A DNA stretch of 64,000 bases from Streptomyces sp. SID8374 (GTDB lineage Bacteria > Actinomycetota > Actinomycetes > Streptomycetales > Streptomycetaceae): assembly GCF_009865135.1 (NCBI RefSeq), contig NZ_WWGH01000001.1, positions 3,844,001 through 3,908,000 of the forward strand. Direction: 5' to 3'. Both the position numbers and the translations under genes were made by a program. Positions within the stretch are counted from its first letter, which is position 1; each line of letters starts with the position of its first letter. Of this stretch, positions 1 to 8,063 are shown piece by piece. The notes under the pieces are model-generated. The model worked only from the letters and a program-made list of their open reading frames with translations. It had not been told where the DNA came from and did no database searches.

Positions 1-499
1 CTACCCGGAGTTCGAGCAGAACTGGAAGCTCTTCGCCCCCAATCCGCTCCAGCAGAACATCGCCGTCCACGTCCGGGCCGAGGTGTCCGGCACCGACGGG
101 CCCCGCACCACCGACTGGATCAGCCTCACCGAGGCCGACGCCGAGGCGATACGCGGCAACCTCCTCCCCAGCCATGTGAACCAGAACGAGCTGCGCCGGG
201 GCTGGGACTTCTACCTGAACTCGCACGACGACCAGAACAAGCCCAACGGTCTGCGCGGCGACCTCTCCGAGCGCTACATCCGGCGCATCGCGATGCTGCG
301 GCTGGGCGAGCGCGATCTGGGCGGCACGGTCGAACGGATCCAGATGAGGTCGGCCACCAGCATGATCGCCCCGCCCCCGTGGTCCACCGAGAAGGTCAAC
401 ACCCGCCCGAGCTACCGCGTGCTCCCCTGGTGGTCCGTGACCCCCGACGATCTGCCCGCACCGCGTGACGCGGCGCGCGCCGAGGAGGGGGACAAGTGA
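1..499 (+). CDS. DUF5819 family protein, 3' part
   Basis: The reading frame is open from the left edge (frame of base 2), so the true start lies outside the window. About 165 C-terminal residues are visible, beginning with the motif YPEFEQNWKLFAPNPL, which is typical of DUF5819 proteins that sit beside HTTM genes in Streptomyces. No catalytic motif is recognisable. The stop TGA (497-499) overlaps the GTG start of the HTTM gene, so the two are translationally coupled. The family is usually a membrane protein with one N-terminal helix; that part is missing here. The function is unknown and is inferred only to be linked to the HTTM partner. Confidence 0.8.
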   Translation, partial: YPEFEQNWKLFAPNPLQQNIAVHVRAEVSGTDGPRTTDWISLTEADAEAIRGNLLPSHVNQNELRRGWDFYLNSHDDQNKPNGLRGDLSERYIRRIAMLRLGERDLGGTVERIQMRSATSMIAPPPWSTEKVNTRPSYRVLPWWSVTPDDLPAPRDAARAEEGDK

Positions 500-1827
500 C
501 CAGCACCCCGCCCACCGCACCGCCTGCGAGCCCGCCCGCACTGGACCGGATCGCCACCGCCGGGACCGCTCTGGCCCGTGCCATCCAGCGCGTCACCGCA
601 TCGGCCCTCGGCCCGTACCAGAGCGCCGTCATCCGGATCGGTTTCGCCGCCACCTACCTGTTCTTCCTGGTCCGCGAGCTGCCGCACCGCCATGAGCTGT
701 ACGGCCCCGACAGCCCGTGGCACTGGGACCTGGCCCGGCAGCTCACGGCCGGGAACGAGGCCTTCTCCGTCCTCCTCTGGTCGGACAGCGCGCTCTGGTT
801 CGAGGTGGTCTACGCGCTCACCGTGCTGTCCGCCGCCGGACTGCTCCTGGGGTGGCGCACCCGGACCACGTCGGTCCTCTTCATGGTCGGCGTGCTCTCC
901 GTACAGAACCGCAGCGTCTTCATGGGCGACGGCGGCGACAACGTCATCCACCTGATGGCGATCTACCTCGTCCTGACGCGCTGCGCCCAGGTCTGGTCGC
1001 TGGACGCCCGCCGCGCGGCCCGCGACGCGGAGCGCACCGCGCGCGGCCTGCCGTCCCGGCGGGACGTCACGGGCCCGGTGCTCTGGGCGGTCCTCGGCCC
1101 GGTCCTGCTGGGGGCCACCCTGACGGACGGCCTCGGCGGGACCTGGTGGCTCCCGGTCCTGCTGTGGATCCTCTGGCTCTCCGCCGCCGCCTGGTGGGCC
1201 GCGAACCGCTTCGCGCCGCAGGGACAGCAGCGCGCCCTCCTCGACGTGCTCGCCAACCTCGCCCACAACGCGACGCTCCTCGTGATCATGGTCGAGGTCT
1301 GCCTGATCTACGCGACCGCCGGCTGGTACAAGATCCAGGGCTCGCGCTGGCAGGACGGCACCGCGCTCTACTACCCGCTCAAACTCGACTACTTCGCCCC
1401 CTGGCCCGCCCTCTCGGACGTGCTCGCCTCCAGCGGGCTGATGGTGATGGTGCTGACGTACGCGACGGTCATCGTCCAGGTGGCGTTCCCGTTCACGCTG
1501 TTCAACCGGCGGCTCAAGAACGTCCTGCTGGTCATCATGATCGGCGAGCACGCCGGGATCGCCCTGCTGCTGGGGCTGCCGTTCTTCTCGATGGCGATGA
1601 TCGCGGCGGACGCGGTGTTCCTGCCGACGGTCTTCCTCGTCCGGTTGGGAGGCCGGGCCGCGCTGGGCCGTCAGCGGCTGCTCGCGCGGCTGCCGCGGCG
1701 GTCGCGCTCCCCTGAGGCCGGCGGCCCGCAGGAGGTGCCCACCGCACGCTCGGCGCCGGAGGAACGCGGCGGTACGGGGGAGGCCCCGCCGCACGGCACC
1801 GGCGGGGGCCATACGCTCGTCGGGTGA
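496..1827 (+). CDS. HTTM domain (VKG carboxylase-like) membrane protein
   Basis: A 443-residue polytopic protein with a GTG start inside the GTGA overlap with the upstream gene. Hydrophobic segments are spread through the whole protein. The HTTM (horizontally transferred transmembrane) domain is related to the membrane part of vitamin K-dependent gamma-glutamyl carboxylase; typical features are the early RIGFAATYLFFL helix and the ATAGWYKIQGSRWQDGTALYYPL stretch in the middle (positions about 274-296). The lumenal beta-rich domain of true carboxylases is absent. The C-terminal 60 residues are Pro/Gly/Glu-rich and probably cytoplasmic. DUF5819-HTTM pairs are common in Streptomyces. The reaction is unknown; the operon structure suggests a membrane complex with the DUF5819 protein. 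Confidence 0.85.
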   Translation: MTSTPPTAPPASPPALDRIATAGTALARAIQRVTASALGPYQSAVIRIGFAATYLFFLVRELPHRHELYGPDSPWHWDLARQLTAGNEAFSVLLWSDSALWFEVVYALTVLSAAGLLLGWRTRTTSVLFMVGVLSVQNRSVFMGDGGDNVIHLMAIYLVLTRCAQVWSLDARRAARDAERTARGLPSRRDVTGPVLWAVLGPVLLGATLTDGLGGTWWLPVLLWILWLSAAAWWAANRFAPQGQQRALLDVLANLAHNATLLVIMVEVCLIYATAGWYKIQGSRWQDGTALYYPLKLDYFAPWPALSDVLASSGLMVMVLTYATVIVQVAFPFTLFNRRLKNVLLVIMIGEHAGIALLLGLPFFSMAMIAADAVFLPTVFLVRLGGRAALGRQRLLARLPRRSRSPEAGGPQEVPTARSAPEERGGTGEAPPHGTGGGHTLVG

Positions 1828-2564
1828 GCAGCGAGACCGGCAGCACCGGCAGTACCCCAGACTCCTCAGACTCCTCGGCACCGGAGCCCCCGCCCGAGGA
1901 CCCCGTACCGGCGGAGCCCGTCCAGTACGACGACGGCTACGGCCAGGAGATCGGCGTCGGGCCGCACCCGCTGCCCTGGCCGGAGGGCGAGCGGTACGAC
2001 CCCGAGCTGCTGGCCCACGGCGACCGGCGCAACGTCGGTGACGAGTACCGCTACTGGACGCGGGAGGCGATCGTCGCCGATCTCGACCTGCGGCGCCACG
2101 ACTTCCACGTGGCCGTGGAGAACTGGGGCCACGACTTCAACATCGGCTCCGTCGTGCGCACCGCCAACGCCTTCCTCGCCAAGGAGATCCACATCGTGGG
2201 CCGACGGCGCTGGAACCGGCGCGGCGCCATGGTCACCGACCGCTACCAGCATGTGCGCCACCACCCGGACACGGCGGACCTGACCGCGTGGGCGGCGGCC
2301 GAGGGGCTGCCGATCATCGGGATCGACAACCTCCCCGGCGCCGTACCGCTGGAGCGGACCGAGCTGCCGCGCCGGTGTGTGCTGCTGTTCGGGCAGGAGG
2401 GTCCCGGCCTGACCGAGGAGGCGCGGAAGCACGCCTCGATGGTGTGCTCCATCGCCCAGTTCGGATCGACCCGGTCCATCAACGCGGGGGCCGCGGCGGC
2501 GATCGCGATGCACGCGTGGGTGCAGCGCTACGCCGATGTCCCCGATCCCCGCGACGCCCTCTAG
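1824..2564 (+). CDS. TrmH/SpoU family RNA 2'-O-methyltransferase
   Basis: A 246-residue SPOUT-class methyltransferase expected to transfer methyl from S-adenosylmethionine to a ribose 2'-OH in tRNA or rRNA. Visible SpoU signatures are WGHDFNIGSVVRTANAF (motif 1 region), LLFGQEGPGL (motif 2) and SINAGAAAAIAMHAW (motif 3, variant of the usual SLNVS). The first 45 residues are an acidic Ser/Pro/Glu-rich tail without homology. The GTG start overlaps the HTTM stop (GTGA), making this the third gene of a tightly coupled operon. The stop TAG (2562-2564) directly abuts the stop of convergent paaN, with no intergenic base. The substrate cannot be told from sequence. Confidence 0.9.
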   Translation: MSSETGSTGSTPDSSDSSAPEPPPEDPVPAEPVQYDDGYGQEIGVGPHPLPWPEGERYDPELLAHGDRRNVGDEYRYWTREAIVADLDLRRHDFHVAVENWGHDFNIGSVVRTANAFLAKEIHIVGRRRWNRRGAMVTDRYQHVRHHPDTADLTAWAAAEGLPIIGIDNLPGAVPLERTELPRRCVLLFGQEGPGLTEEARKHASMVCSIAQFGSTRSINAGAAAAIAMHAWVQRYADVPDPRDAL

Positions 2565-4265
2565 CTACGCCTGGCGGCGCACCTCGACCACCCGGAAGCG
2601 GTTGGCGACGAAGGCCGCGTCGCACAGGGCCGCGTTGGCCGCCGGGTTGCCGCCGGAGCCGTGGAAGTCGGAGAACGCCGCCGTCTGGTTGACGTAGACC
2701 CCGCCGGTCAGGTTCAGCGAGAGCTGGGCCGACTCGTCCAGGCAGACGTCCTCGATGGCCCGCTCCACCTCGGGGGAGGTGGTGTAGGCGCCGACGGTCA
2801 TGGCGCCCTTCTCGCGGATGGTGCGGCGCAGCAGCTCCAGGGCGGCGGACGTCGACTCGACCGCCACGGCGAAGGAGACCGGGCCGAAGCACTCCGAGAG
2901 ATACGCCGCGTCCTCGTCGGTCTTGCTGCCGTCCAGCTTGACGACGACCGGCGTACGCACGACGGCGTCGGGGAACTCGGCGTTGGCGACCGTACGCGAC
3001 TCCAGGGCCACCTCGCCCAGTTCACCGGCCGCCTCCACCCGGGCCTTGACGTCCGGGTTGACCAGCGCGCCGAGCAGGGCCGCCGCGCGGGCGTCGTCGC
3101 CGAGGAGCTTGGTGACGGCCGCCGCGATGTCGGCGACCACTTCGTCGTACGACTTGGGGCCGTCGTCCGTGGTGATGCCGTCCCGGGGGATCAGCAGGTT
3201 CTGCGGGGTGGTGCACATCTGGCCGCTGTAGAGCGAGAGCGAGAACGCCAGGTTGGCGAGCATGCCCCGGTAGTCGTCGGTGGAGTCGACGACGATCGTG
3301 TTGACGCCGGCCTTCTCCGTGTAGACCTGCGCCTGGCGGGCGTTGGCCTCCAGCCAGTCGCCGAAGGCGGTGGAGCCCGTGTAGTCGATGATCCGGATCT
3401 CGGGGCGTACCGCGAGGGTCTTGGCGATGCCCTCGCCGGGACGCTCGGCGGCGAGCGCGACCAGGTCGGGGTCGAATCCCGCCTCGGTGAGCACCTCACG
3501 GGCGATCTTGACCGTGAGCGCGAGCGGCAGCACGGCCCGGGGGTGCGGCTTCACCAGCACCGGGTTGCCGGTGGCGAGCGAGGCGAACAGGCCCGGGTAG
3601 CCGTTCCAGGTGGGGAAGGTGTTGCAGCCGATGAGCAGCGAGATCCCGCGGCCGGTCGTGGTGAACGTCTTGGTCAGCTTCAGCGGATCGCGCTTGCCCT
3701 GCGGCTTGGACCAGTCGGCCGTCTCCGGCGTGCGGACCTGCTCCTGATAGGCGTACGCGACGGCTTCGAGGCCCCGGTCCTGGGCGTGCGGGCCGCCCGC
3801 CTGGAACGCCATCATGAAGGCTTGGCCGCTCGTGTGCATCACGGCGTGGGCCAGCTCGTGGGTGCGGGCGCTGATCCGCGAAAGGATCTCCAGACAGACC
3901 AGGGCCCGGGTCTCGGGACCGGCGGCGCGCCAGGCGGCCGTGCCGGCCTTCATCGCGGGGAGCAGGACGTCCAGGTCGGCATGCGGATACTCGACGCCGA
4001 GCTCGGGGCCGTACGGCGAGACCTCCCCGCCCGTCCAGCCGTCGGTGCCCGGCTGGTCCAGGTCGAGGCGGGTGTTCAGCACCGCGTCGAACGCGGCCTT
4101 GCCCTCGGGCGCCCCCAGACTGCCCGGAGCGCCGCCCTCGCCGTACGCCTTCGGGTGCTCGGGGTGCGGGGACCAGTACGCGCGTGTACCGATCGTGTCG
4201 AGGGCCTGGTCGAGCGTGGGCCGGTGGGTCTCGGACAGCTGCTGGGGGGTGAGCGCGGCGGCCAT
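2565..4265 (-). CDS. paaN: PaaN-type aldehyde dehydrogenase
   Basis: A 566-residue aldehyde dehydrogenase superfamily protein of the PaaN branch (aldehyde dehydrogenase without the MaoC-type hydratase half found in PaaZ). The likely substrate in the family is the semialdehyde formed by ring opening in the phenylacetyl-CoA pathway. The catalytic cysteine lies in SGQMCTTPQN, and the NAD-binding/glutamate region is around IDYTGSTAFGDWLEANARQ. I chose the start MAAALTPQQ (ATG at 4265) rather than the longer open frame because the extra 46 residues are Arg/Pro/Ser-rich and would run through the operator at 4320-4333. No other paa genes are in the window, so the partner ring-oxygenase genes must be elsewhere. 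It is divergent from a TetR gene that probably controls it. Confidence 0.85.
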   Translation of the reverse strand: MAAALTPQQLSETHRPTLDQALDTIGTRAYWSPHPEHPKAYGEGGAPGSLGAPEGKAAFDAVLNTRLDLDQPGTDGWTGGEVSPYGPELGVEYPHADLDVLLPAMKAGTAAWRAAGPETRALVCLEILSRISARTHELAHAVMHTSGQAFMMAFQAGGPHAQDRGLEAVAYAYQEQVRTPETADWSKPQGKRDPLKLTKTFTTTGRGISLLIGCNTFPTWNGYPGLFASLATGNPVLVKPHPRAVLPLALTVKIAREVLTEAGFDPDLVALAAERPGEGIAKTLAVRPEIRIIDYTGSTAFGDWLEANARQAQVYTEKAGVNTIVVDSTDDYRGMLANLAFSLSLYSGQMCTTPQNLLIPRDGITTDDGPKSYDEVVADIAAAVTKLLGDDARAAALLGALVNPDVKARVEAAGELGEVALESRTVANAEFPDAVVRTPVVVKLDGSKTDEDAAYLSECFGPVSFAVAVESTSAALELLRRTIREKGAMTVGAYTTSPEVERAIEDVCLDESAQLSLNLTGGVYVNQTAAFSDFHGSGGNPAANAALCDAAFVANRFRVVEVRRQA

Positions 4266-4319
4266 GGCGGACCAACTCCTCATCGAGCCGGGCGGGGACG
4301 TACGGACGGAGTCAGAGTA

Positions 4320-4333
4320 ACCGAACGATCGGT
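4320..4333. promoter_or_regulatory. PaaR-like TetR operator, site 1
   Basis: The 14-mer ACCGAACGATCGGT is a near-perfect dyad (arms ACCGA/TCGGT). It fits the core ACCGNNCGNNCGGT that I recall for PaaR, the TetR regulator of phenylacetate genes in Corynebacterium. It lies 55 bp upstream of the paaN start and about 90 bp upstream of the divergent TetR start, the expected place for control of both. A near-identical copy lies at 5740-5753. Confidence 0.6.
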
Positions 4334-4356
4334 CGGGACAAGGGGCCCGGCGAACC

Positions 4357-4365
4357 TGTGGACAA
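4357..4365 (-). promoter_or_regulatory. DnaA box (perfect match)
   Basis: TGTGGACAA, the reverse complement of the Streptomyces DnaA-box consensus TTGTCCACA, lies in the paaN-tetR intergenic region. A single nonamer is weak evidence alone. It gains weight from a second perfect box and two one-mismatch boxes about 1.3 kb away (5657-5705) and from the origin-proximal setting shown by the parS sites. Confidence 0.4.
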
Positions 4366-4420
4366 CTTCGGAGGTCCCCGGCTGCGCGGGGAAGGCCCCT
4401 CATGGGGGAGGATCGCGGAC

Positions 4421-5017
4421 ATGACCACGGCCAAGCGGGACACGTACACCCCGGAGACTCTGCTCACCGTCGCCGTCCGTGTCTTCAACGAGCGCGGTTA
4501 CGACGGCACCTCCATGGAGCACCTCTCCAAAGCGGCGGGCATCTCCAAGTCCTCCATCTACCACCATGTGGCGGGCAAAGAGGAGCTGCTGCGCCGGGCC
4601 GTGAGCCGGGCACTCGACGGGCTCTTCGCCGTCCTCGACGAGCCGGGGGCGGTGCGCGGGCGCGCGATCGAGAGGGTCGAGTACGTCACGCGCCGGACCG
4701 TCGAGGTGCTGATGGCGGAGGTTCCGTACGTCACGCTGCTGCTGCGGGTGCGCGGCAACACGAAGACCGAGCGCTGGGCGCTGGAGCGGCGGCGCGAGTT
4801 CGACCAGCGGGTGGCGGAGCTGCTGAAGGCCGCGGTCGCCGACGGGGACCTCCGGGCCGATGTGGACATACGGCTGGCCACCCGGCTGCTCTTCGGCATG
4901 GTCAACTCGCTGGTCGAGTGGTACCGGCCGCAGCCGGGCGGCTTCCCGGGCGAGGAACAGCTCGCCGACACGGTCGTCCAGCTCGCCTTCGAGGGGATGC
5001 GGGCGACCGGCCGCTGA
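4421..5017 (+). CDS. TetR family transcriptional regulator (PaaR-like)
   Basis: A 198-residue TetR repressor. The N-terminal helix-turn-helix is clear: LLTVAVRVFNERGYDGTSME followed by LSKAAGISKSSIYHHVAGKE (about residues 11-50). The C-terminal ligand domain is alpha-helical, with no recognisable ligand motif. The start ATG 4421 is preceded by GGGGGAGG at a good distance; the longer frame from 4358 would include the DnaA-like box and has no ribosome site. It is divergent from paaN, with a PaaR-like operator between them. The same operator occurs in front of bkdA1, so I infer a regulator of CoA-thioester catabolism responding to phenylacetyl-CoA or a branched acyl-CoA. The ligand is inference only. 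Confidence 0.85.
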   Translation: MTTAKRDTYTPETLLTVAVRVFNERGYDGTSMEHLSKAAGISKSSIYHHVAGKEELLRRAVSRALDGLFAVLDEPGAVRGRAIERVEYVTRRTVEVLMAEVPYVTLLLRVRGNTKTERWALERRREFDQRVAELLKAAVADGDLRADVDIRLATRLLFGMVNSLVEWYRPQPGGFPGEEQLADTVVQLAFEGMRATGR

Positions 5018-5032
5018 GCCCGTCCGGCCCGG

Positions 5033-5638
5033 TCAGGCCAGCTCGGCCGGGCGGTCCGGGCGGGGGCCGAGGTCGGTCTCCTCGAACACCAGCAGGGTGC
5101 GCGTCGACAGCACCTCGGGGATGGACTGGATCCGGGTGAGGACCAGCTCGCGCAGCGCCCGGTTGTCCGGCGTGTGCACCAGCAGCAGAACGTCGAAGTC
5201 GCCGCTGACCAGCGCGATGTGCGTGGCACCGGGCAGCGCCTGGAGCTGCTCGCGCACAGTACGCCAGGAGTTCTGCACGATCTTGAGCGTGATGTACGCC
5301 GACGCGCCCTGCCCGGCCCGCTCGTGGTCGACCCGCGCGCCGAAACCGCGGATCACGCCGTCCTCGACGAGCCGGTTGATCCGGGCGTAGGCGTTGGCGC
5401 GCGAGACATGGACCCGCTCGGCCACCGACCGTATCGAGGCGCGGCCGTCCGTCTGGAGGATGCGCAGGATGTCGCGGTCGATGGCGTCCAGGGGGCGCGG
5501 AGGCGGGGGCGTGGGGGACGCCGGGCCCGGTGACGGGGAGGAAGCCGCCGGGGTGGCCGTGGGGGCCGCTGCGGGCGTCGCCGGGGGCGGGGTCCGGCCG
5601 GGCTCCTCGCCCGTGTCGGCCATTTGTTCAGCTGCCAT
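5033..5638 (-). CDS. bkdR: Lrp/AsnC family regulator BkdR
   Basis: A 201-residue Lrp/AsnC protein with an unusual 48-residue Pro/Ala/Thr-rich N-terminal tail before the standard core. The helix-turn-helix starts at LDAIDRDILRILQTDGRAS (about residue 50) and continues through VAERVHVSRANAYARINRLV. The RAM ligand domain follows, including LVSGDFDVLLLVHTPD. The start ATG 5638 has GGGAGG about 9 nt upstream; an internal ATG at 5623 is the alternative. It is divergent from the bkdA1 operon. In S. coelicolor, bkdR next to a branched-chain dehydrogenase operon is known as its regulator and affects development and antibiotic production. The gene name rests on family plus position. Confidence 0.85.
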   Translation of the reverse strand: MAAEQMADTGEEPGRTPPPATPAAAPTATPAASSPSPGPASPTPPPPRPLDAIDRDILRILQTDGRASIRSVAERVHVSRANAYARINRLVEDGVIRGFGARVDHERAGQGASAYITLKIVQNSWRTVREQLQALPGATHIALVSGDFDVLLLVHTPDNRALRELVLTRIQSIPEVLSTRTLLVFEETDLGPRPDRPAELA

Positions 5639-5656
5639 CTGCCCGCGCCTCCCTGT

Positions 5657-5705
5657 TGTGGACGACCTGCCTCTATCCCAGGCTGTGGAGAACCGTTTGT
5701 CCACA
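5657..5705. promoter_or_regulatory. Cluster of DnaA-box-like nonamers in bkdR-bkdA1 gap
   Basis: Three nonamers lie within 49 bp. TTGTCCACA at 5697-5705 is a perfect Streptomyces DnaA box. TGTGGAGAA at 5684-5692 and TGTGGACGA at 5657-5665 (opposite orientation) each differ at one base. The same bases form an inverted repeat, CTGTGGA (5683-5689) with TCCACAG (5700-5706), extendable to 11 bp with one mismatch. The dyad could equally be the operator for the adjacent Lrp protein. I cannot separate the two readings from sequence alone. Confidence 0.45.
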
Positions 5706-5739
5706 GGCTGAAGGTGCCTGTAGCCAAAATGCGCTCGCG

Positions 5740-5753
5740 ACCGAACAATCGGT
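5740..5753. promoter_or_regulatory. PaaR-like TetR operator, site 2
   Basis: ACCGAACAATCGGT is identical to site 1 (4320-4333) at 13 of 14 positions and keeps the ACCGA/TCGGT arms. It is located between bkdR and bkdA1, 125 bp before the bkdA1 start. It suggests that the TetR protein encoded at 4421-5017 also acts on the branched-chain dehydrogenase operon. Confidence 0.55.
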
Positions 5754-5877
5754 AGGTGAGGCACACCACACCGGTGCCTTGCCTGCCCCGCGACACCCTC
5801 GCGACATCTCTTGCCATCACCACACATATCGACACCCTCGATCTCTTGATCTCCATCGATGCCTGGAGGTGCTTTCC

Positions 5878-7035
5878 ATGACGGTCCAAGAGCTGCCCGG
5901 CGCGGCCACCTACCGGCCCACGCCGCCCCCGGCCTGGAAGCCGATCACCGACCCCGCCCCGCTGCTCCCGGACCCGGAGCCCTACCGGGTGCTCGGTACG
6001 GACGCGATCGCGGATGCCGACCCCGAGCTGCTGCTCCGGCTCCACGCCGAGCTGGTGCGCGGCCGCCGGTACAACACGCAGGCCACCGCGCTGACCAAGC
6101 AGGGCCGGCTGGCGGTCTACCCCTCCAGCACCGGCCAGGAGGCGTGCGAGATCGCCGCCGCCCTGGTGCTGGAGGAGCGCGACTGGCTCTTCCCCAGCTA
6201 CCGGGACACGCTGGCGGCCGTGGCGCGCGGACTCGACCCGGTCGAGGCGCTGACCCTGCTGCGCGGCGACCGGCACACCGGCTACGACCCGCGTGAGCAC
6301 CGCATCGCCCCGCTCTGCACCCCGCTCGCCACCCAGCTGCCGCACGCGGTGGGCCTGGCGCACGCGGCCCGGCTCAAGGGCGACGACGTCGTCGCGCTCG
6401 CCATGGTCGGCGACGGCGGCACCAGCGAGGGCGACTTCCACGAGGCGCTGAACTTCGCGGCCGTCTGGAAGGCCCCCGTGGTCTTCCTCGTGCAGAACAA
6501 CGGCTTCGCCATCTCCGTGCCGCTGGCCAAGCAGACCGCCGCCCCCTCCCTCGCGCACAAGGCCGTGGGGTACGGGATGCCGGGCCGGCTGGTCGACGGC
6601 AACGACGCGCCCGCCGTGCACCAGGTGCTCAGCGAGGCCGTGGCCCGGGCCCGGAGGGGCGGAGGGCCGACGCTGATCGAGGCCGTCACCTACCGCATGG
6701 AAGCCCACACCAACGCCGACGACGCCACCCGCTACCGGGTCGACAGCGAGGTCGAGGCCTGGCGGGCACACGACCCGGTCCAGCTCCTGGAGCGCGAGCT
6801 GACCGGCCGCGGGCTGCTGGACGACGAGGGCATCGCGCAGGCGAAGGAAGCGGCCGAGCGCATGGCCGCCGCACTCCGCGACCGGATGAACGCCGACCCG
6901 GAGCTGGCACCGATGGACCTCTTCACCCACGTCTACGCCGAGCAGACCAGCCAGCTCCGCGAGCAGGCCGCCGCCCTCCGCGCCGAGCTGGACGCCGAGC
7001 AGGACCACGAGCACAGCGCGGAGGAAGGCCGATGA
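5878..7035 (+). CDS. bkdA1: Branched-chain 2-oxoacid dehydrogenase E1 alpha (operon 1)
   Basis: A 385-residue thiamine diphosphate-dependent E1 alpha subunit. It decarboxylates branched 2-oxoacids from Val, Leu and Ile and passes the acyl group to lipoyl-E2. The ThDP motif begins GDGGTSEGDFHEALNF at residue 178 and ends VVFLVQNNG. The phosphorylation-loop-like YRMEAHTNADDATRYR follows. The start ATG 5878 has GGAGG at 5864-5868. It is the first gene of a three-gene operon with ATGA overlap to E1 beta. Pyruvate dehydrogenase of the same two-subunit type is the alternative. The adjacent Lrp regulator and the known S. coelicolor bkd operon favour branched-chain substrates. No E3 gene is present. 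Confidence 0.85.
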   Translation: MTVQELPGAATYRPTPPPAWKPITDPAPLLPDPEPYRVLGTDAIADADPELLLRLHAELVRGRRYNTQATALTKQGRLAVYPSSTGQEACEIAAALVLEERDWLFPSYRDTLAAVARGLDPVEALTLLRGDRHTGYDPREHRIAPLCTPLATQLPHAVGLAHAARLKGDDVVALAMVGDGGTSEGDFHEALNFAAVWKAPVVFLVQNNGFAISVPLAKQTAAPSLAHKAVGYGMPGRLVDGNDAPAVHQVLSEAVARARRGGGPTLIEAVTYRMEAHTNADDATRYRVDSEVEAWRAHDPVQLLERELTGRGLLDDEGIAQAKEAAERMAAALRDRMNADPELAPMDLFTHVYAEQTSQLREQAAALRAELDAEQDHEHSAEEGR

Positions 7036-8063
7036 CCACTGCGGCGACGAAAGCCGGCGCACGTACGGCGAAGGCGAAACCGGCCACCATGGCGCAGGCC
7101 CTCGGGCGTGCGCTGCGCGACTCGATGGCCGAGGACCCGACCGTGCACGTGCTCGGCGAGGACGTCGGCACCCTGGGCGGGGTCTTCCGGATCACCGACG
7201 GGCTGGCCGAGGAGTTCGGCGACGACCGGTGCACCGACACCCCGCTGGCCGAGGCGGGCATCCTCGGGGCGGCCGTCGGCATGGCGATGTACGGGCTGCG
7301 GCCCGTGGTGGAGATGCAGTTCGACGCGTTCGCCTACCCGGCGTTCGAGCAGCTGATGAGCCACGTCGCCAAGATGCGCAACCGCACCGGGGGAGCCATG
7401 CCGCTCCCCATCACCGTGCGCGTGCCCTACGGCGGTGGCATCGGCGGGGTGGAGCACCACAGCGACTCCTCCGAGGCGTACTACATGGCCACCCCGGGCC
7501 TCCACGTCGTCACACCGGCCACGGTGGAGGACGCGTACGGCCTGCTGCGGGCCTCCATCGCCTCGGACGACCCGGTGGTCTTCCTGGAGCCCAAGCGGCT
7601 CTACTGGTCCAAGGCCGACTGGTCGCCCGAGGCTCCGGCCGAGGTCGGACCGATCGGCAAGGCCGTGGTCCGCCGCACCGGCCGCAGCGCCACGCTGATC
7701 ACGTACGGGCCGTCCCTGCCGGTCTGCATGGAGGCCGCCGAGGCCGCCGTCGCGGAGGGCTGGGACCTCGAAGTGGTGGACCTGCGTTCGCTGGTGCCGT
7801 TCGACGACGAGACGGTCGCGGCCTCGGTGCGGCGCACCGGCCGTGCGGTCGTCGTCCACGAGTCCCCCGGCTTCGGGGGCCCCGGCGGCGAGATCGCCGC
7901 CCGGATCACCGAGCGGTGCTTCCACCACCTGGAGGCCCCGGTGCTGCGGGTGGCCGGCTTCGACATCCCGTACCCGCCGCCCATGCTGGAGCGGCACCAT
8001 CTGCCGGGAGTGGACCGGGTTCTCGACGCGGTGGCCCGGTTGCAGTGGGAGGCGGACAGCTGA
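7032..8063 (+). CDS. bkdB1: Branched-chain 2-oxoacid dehydrogenase E1 beta (operon 1)
   Basis: A 343-residue transketolase-type E1 beta subunit that forms an alpha2beta2 heterotetramer with the upstream gene product. Conserved stretches include LGEDVGTLGGVFRIT, IPYGGGIGGVEHHSDS (the HHS loop of E1 beta) and the C-terminal transketolase domain with VVVHESPGFGG. The ATG overlaps the E1 alpha stop (ATGA), and the stop TGA (8061-8063) shares a base with the E2 ATG, so translation is coupled through the operon. About 15 N-terminal residues are Ala/Lys-rich and lie outside the conserved core. Confidence 0.88.
   Translation: MTTAATKAGARTAKAKPATMAQALGRALRDSMAEDPTVHVLGEDVGTLGGVFRITDGLAEEFGDDRCTDTPLAEAGILGAAVGMAMYGLRPVVEMQFDAFAYPAFEQLMSHVAKMRNRTGGAMPLPITVRVPYGGGIGGVEHHSDSSEAYYMATPGLHVVTPATVEDAYGLLRASIASDDPVVFLEPKRLYWSKADWSPEAPAEVGPIGKAVVRRTGRSATLITYGPSLPVCMEAAEAAVAEGWDLEVVDLRSLVPFDDETVAASVRRTGRAVVVHESPGFGGPGGEIAARITERCFHHLEAPVLRVAGFDIPYPPPMLERHHLPGVDRVLDAVARLQWEADS

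Noticed and set aside
412..1881. 489-codon minus-strand frame across the HTTM gene
   Set aside because: Shadow frame with no recognisable domain. The plus strand has coupled genes with family motifs.
2600..4265. paaN as part of a complete phenylacetate cluster
   Set aside because: No paaA-E, paaG, paaK or paaJ genes are present on either side. Only the regulator and paaN are here.
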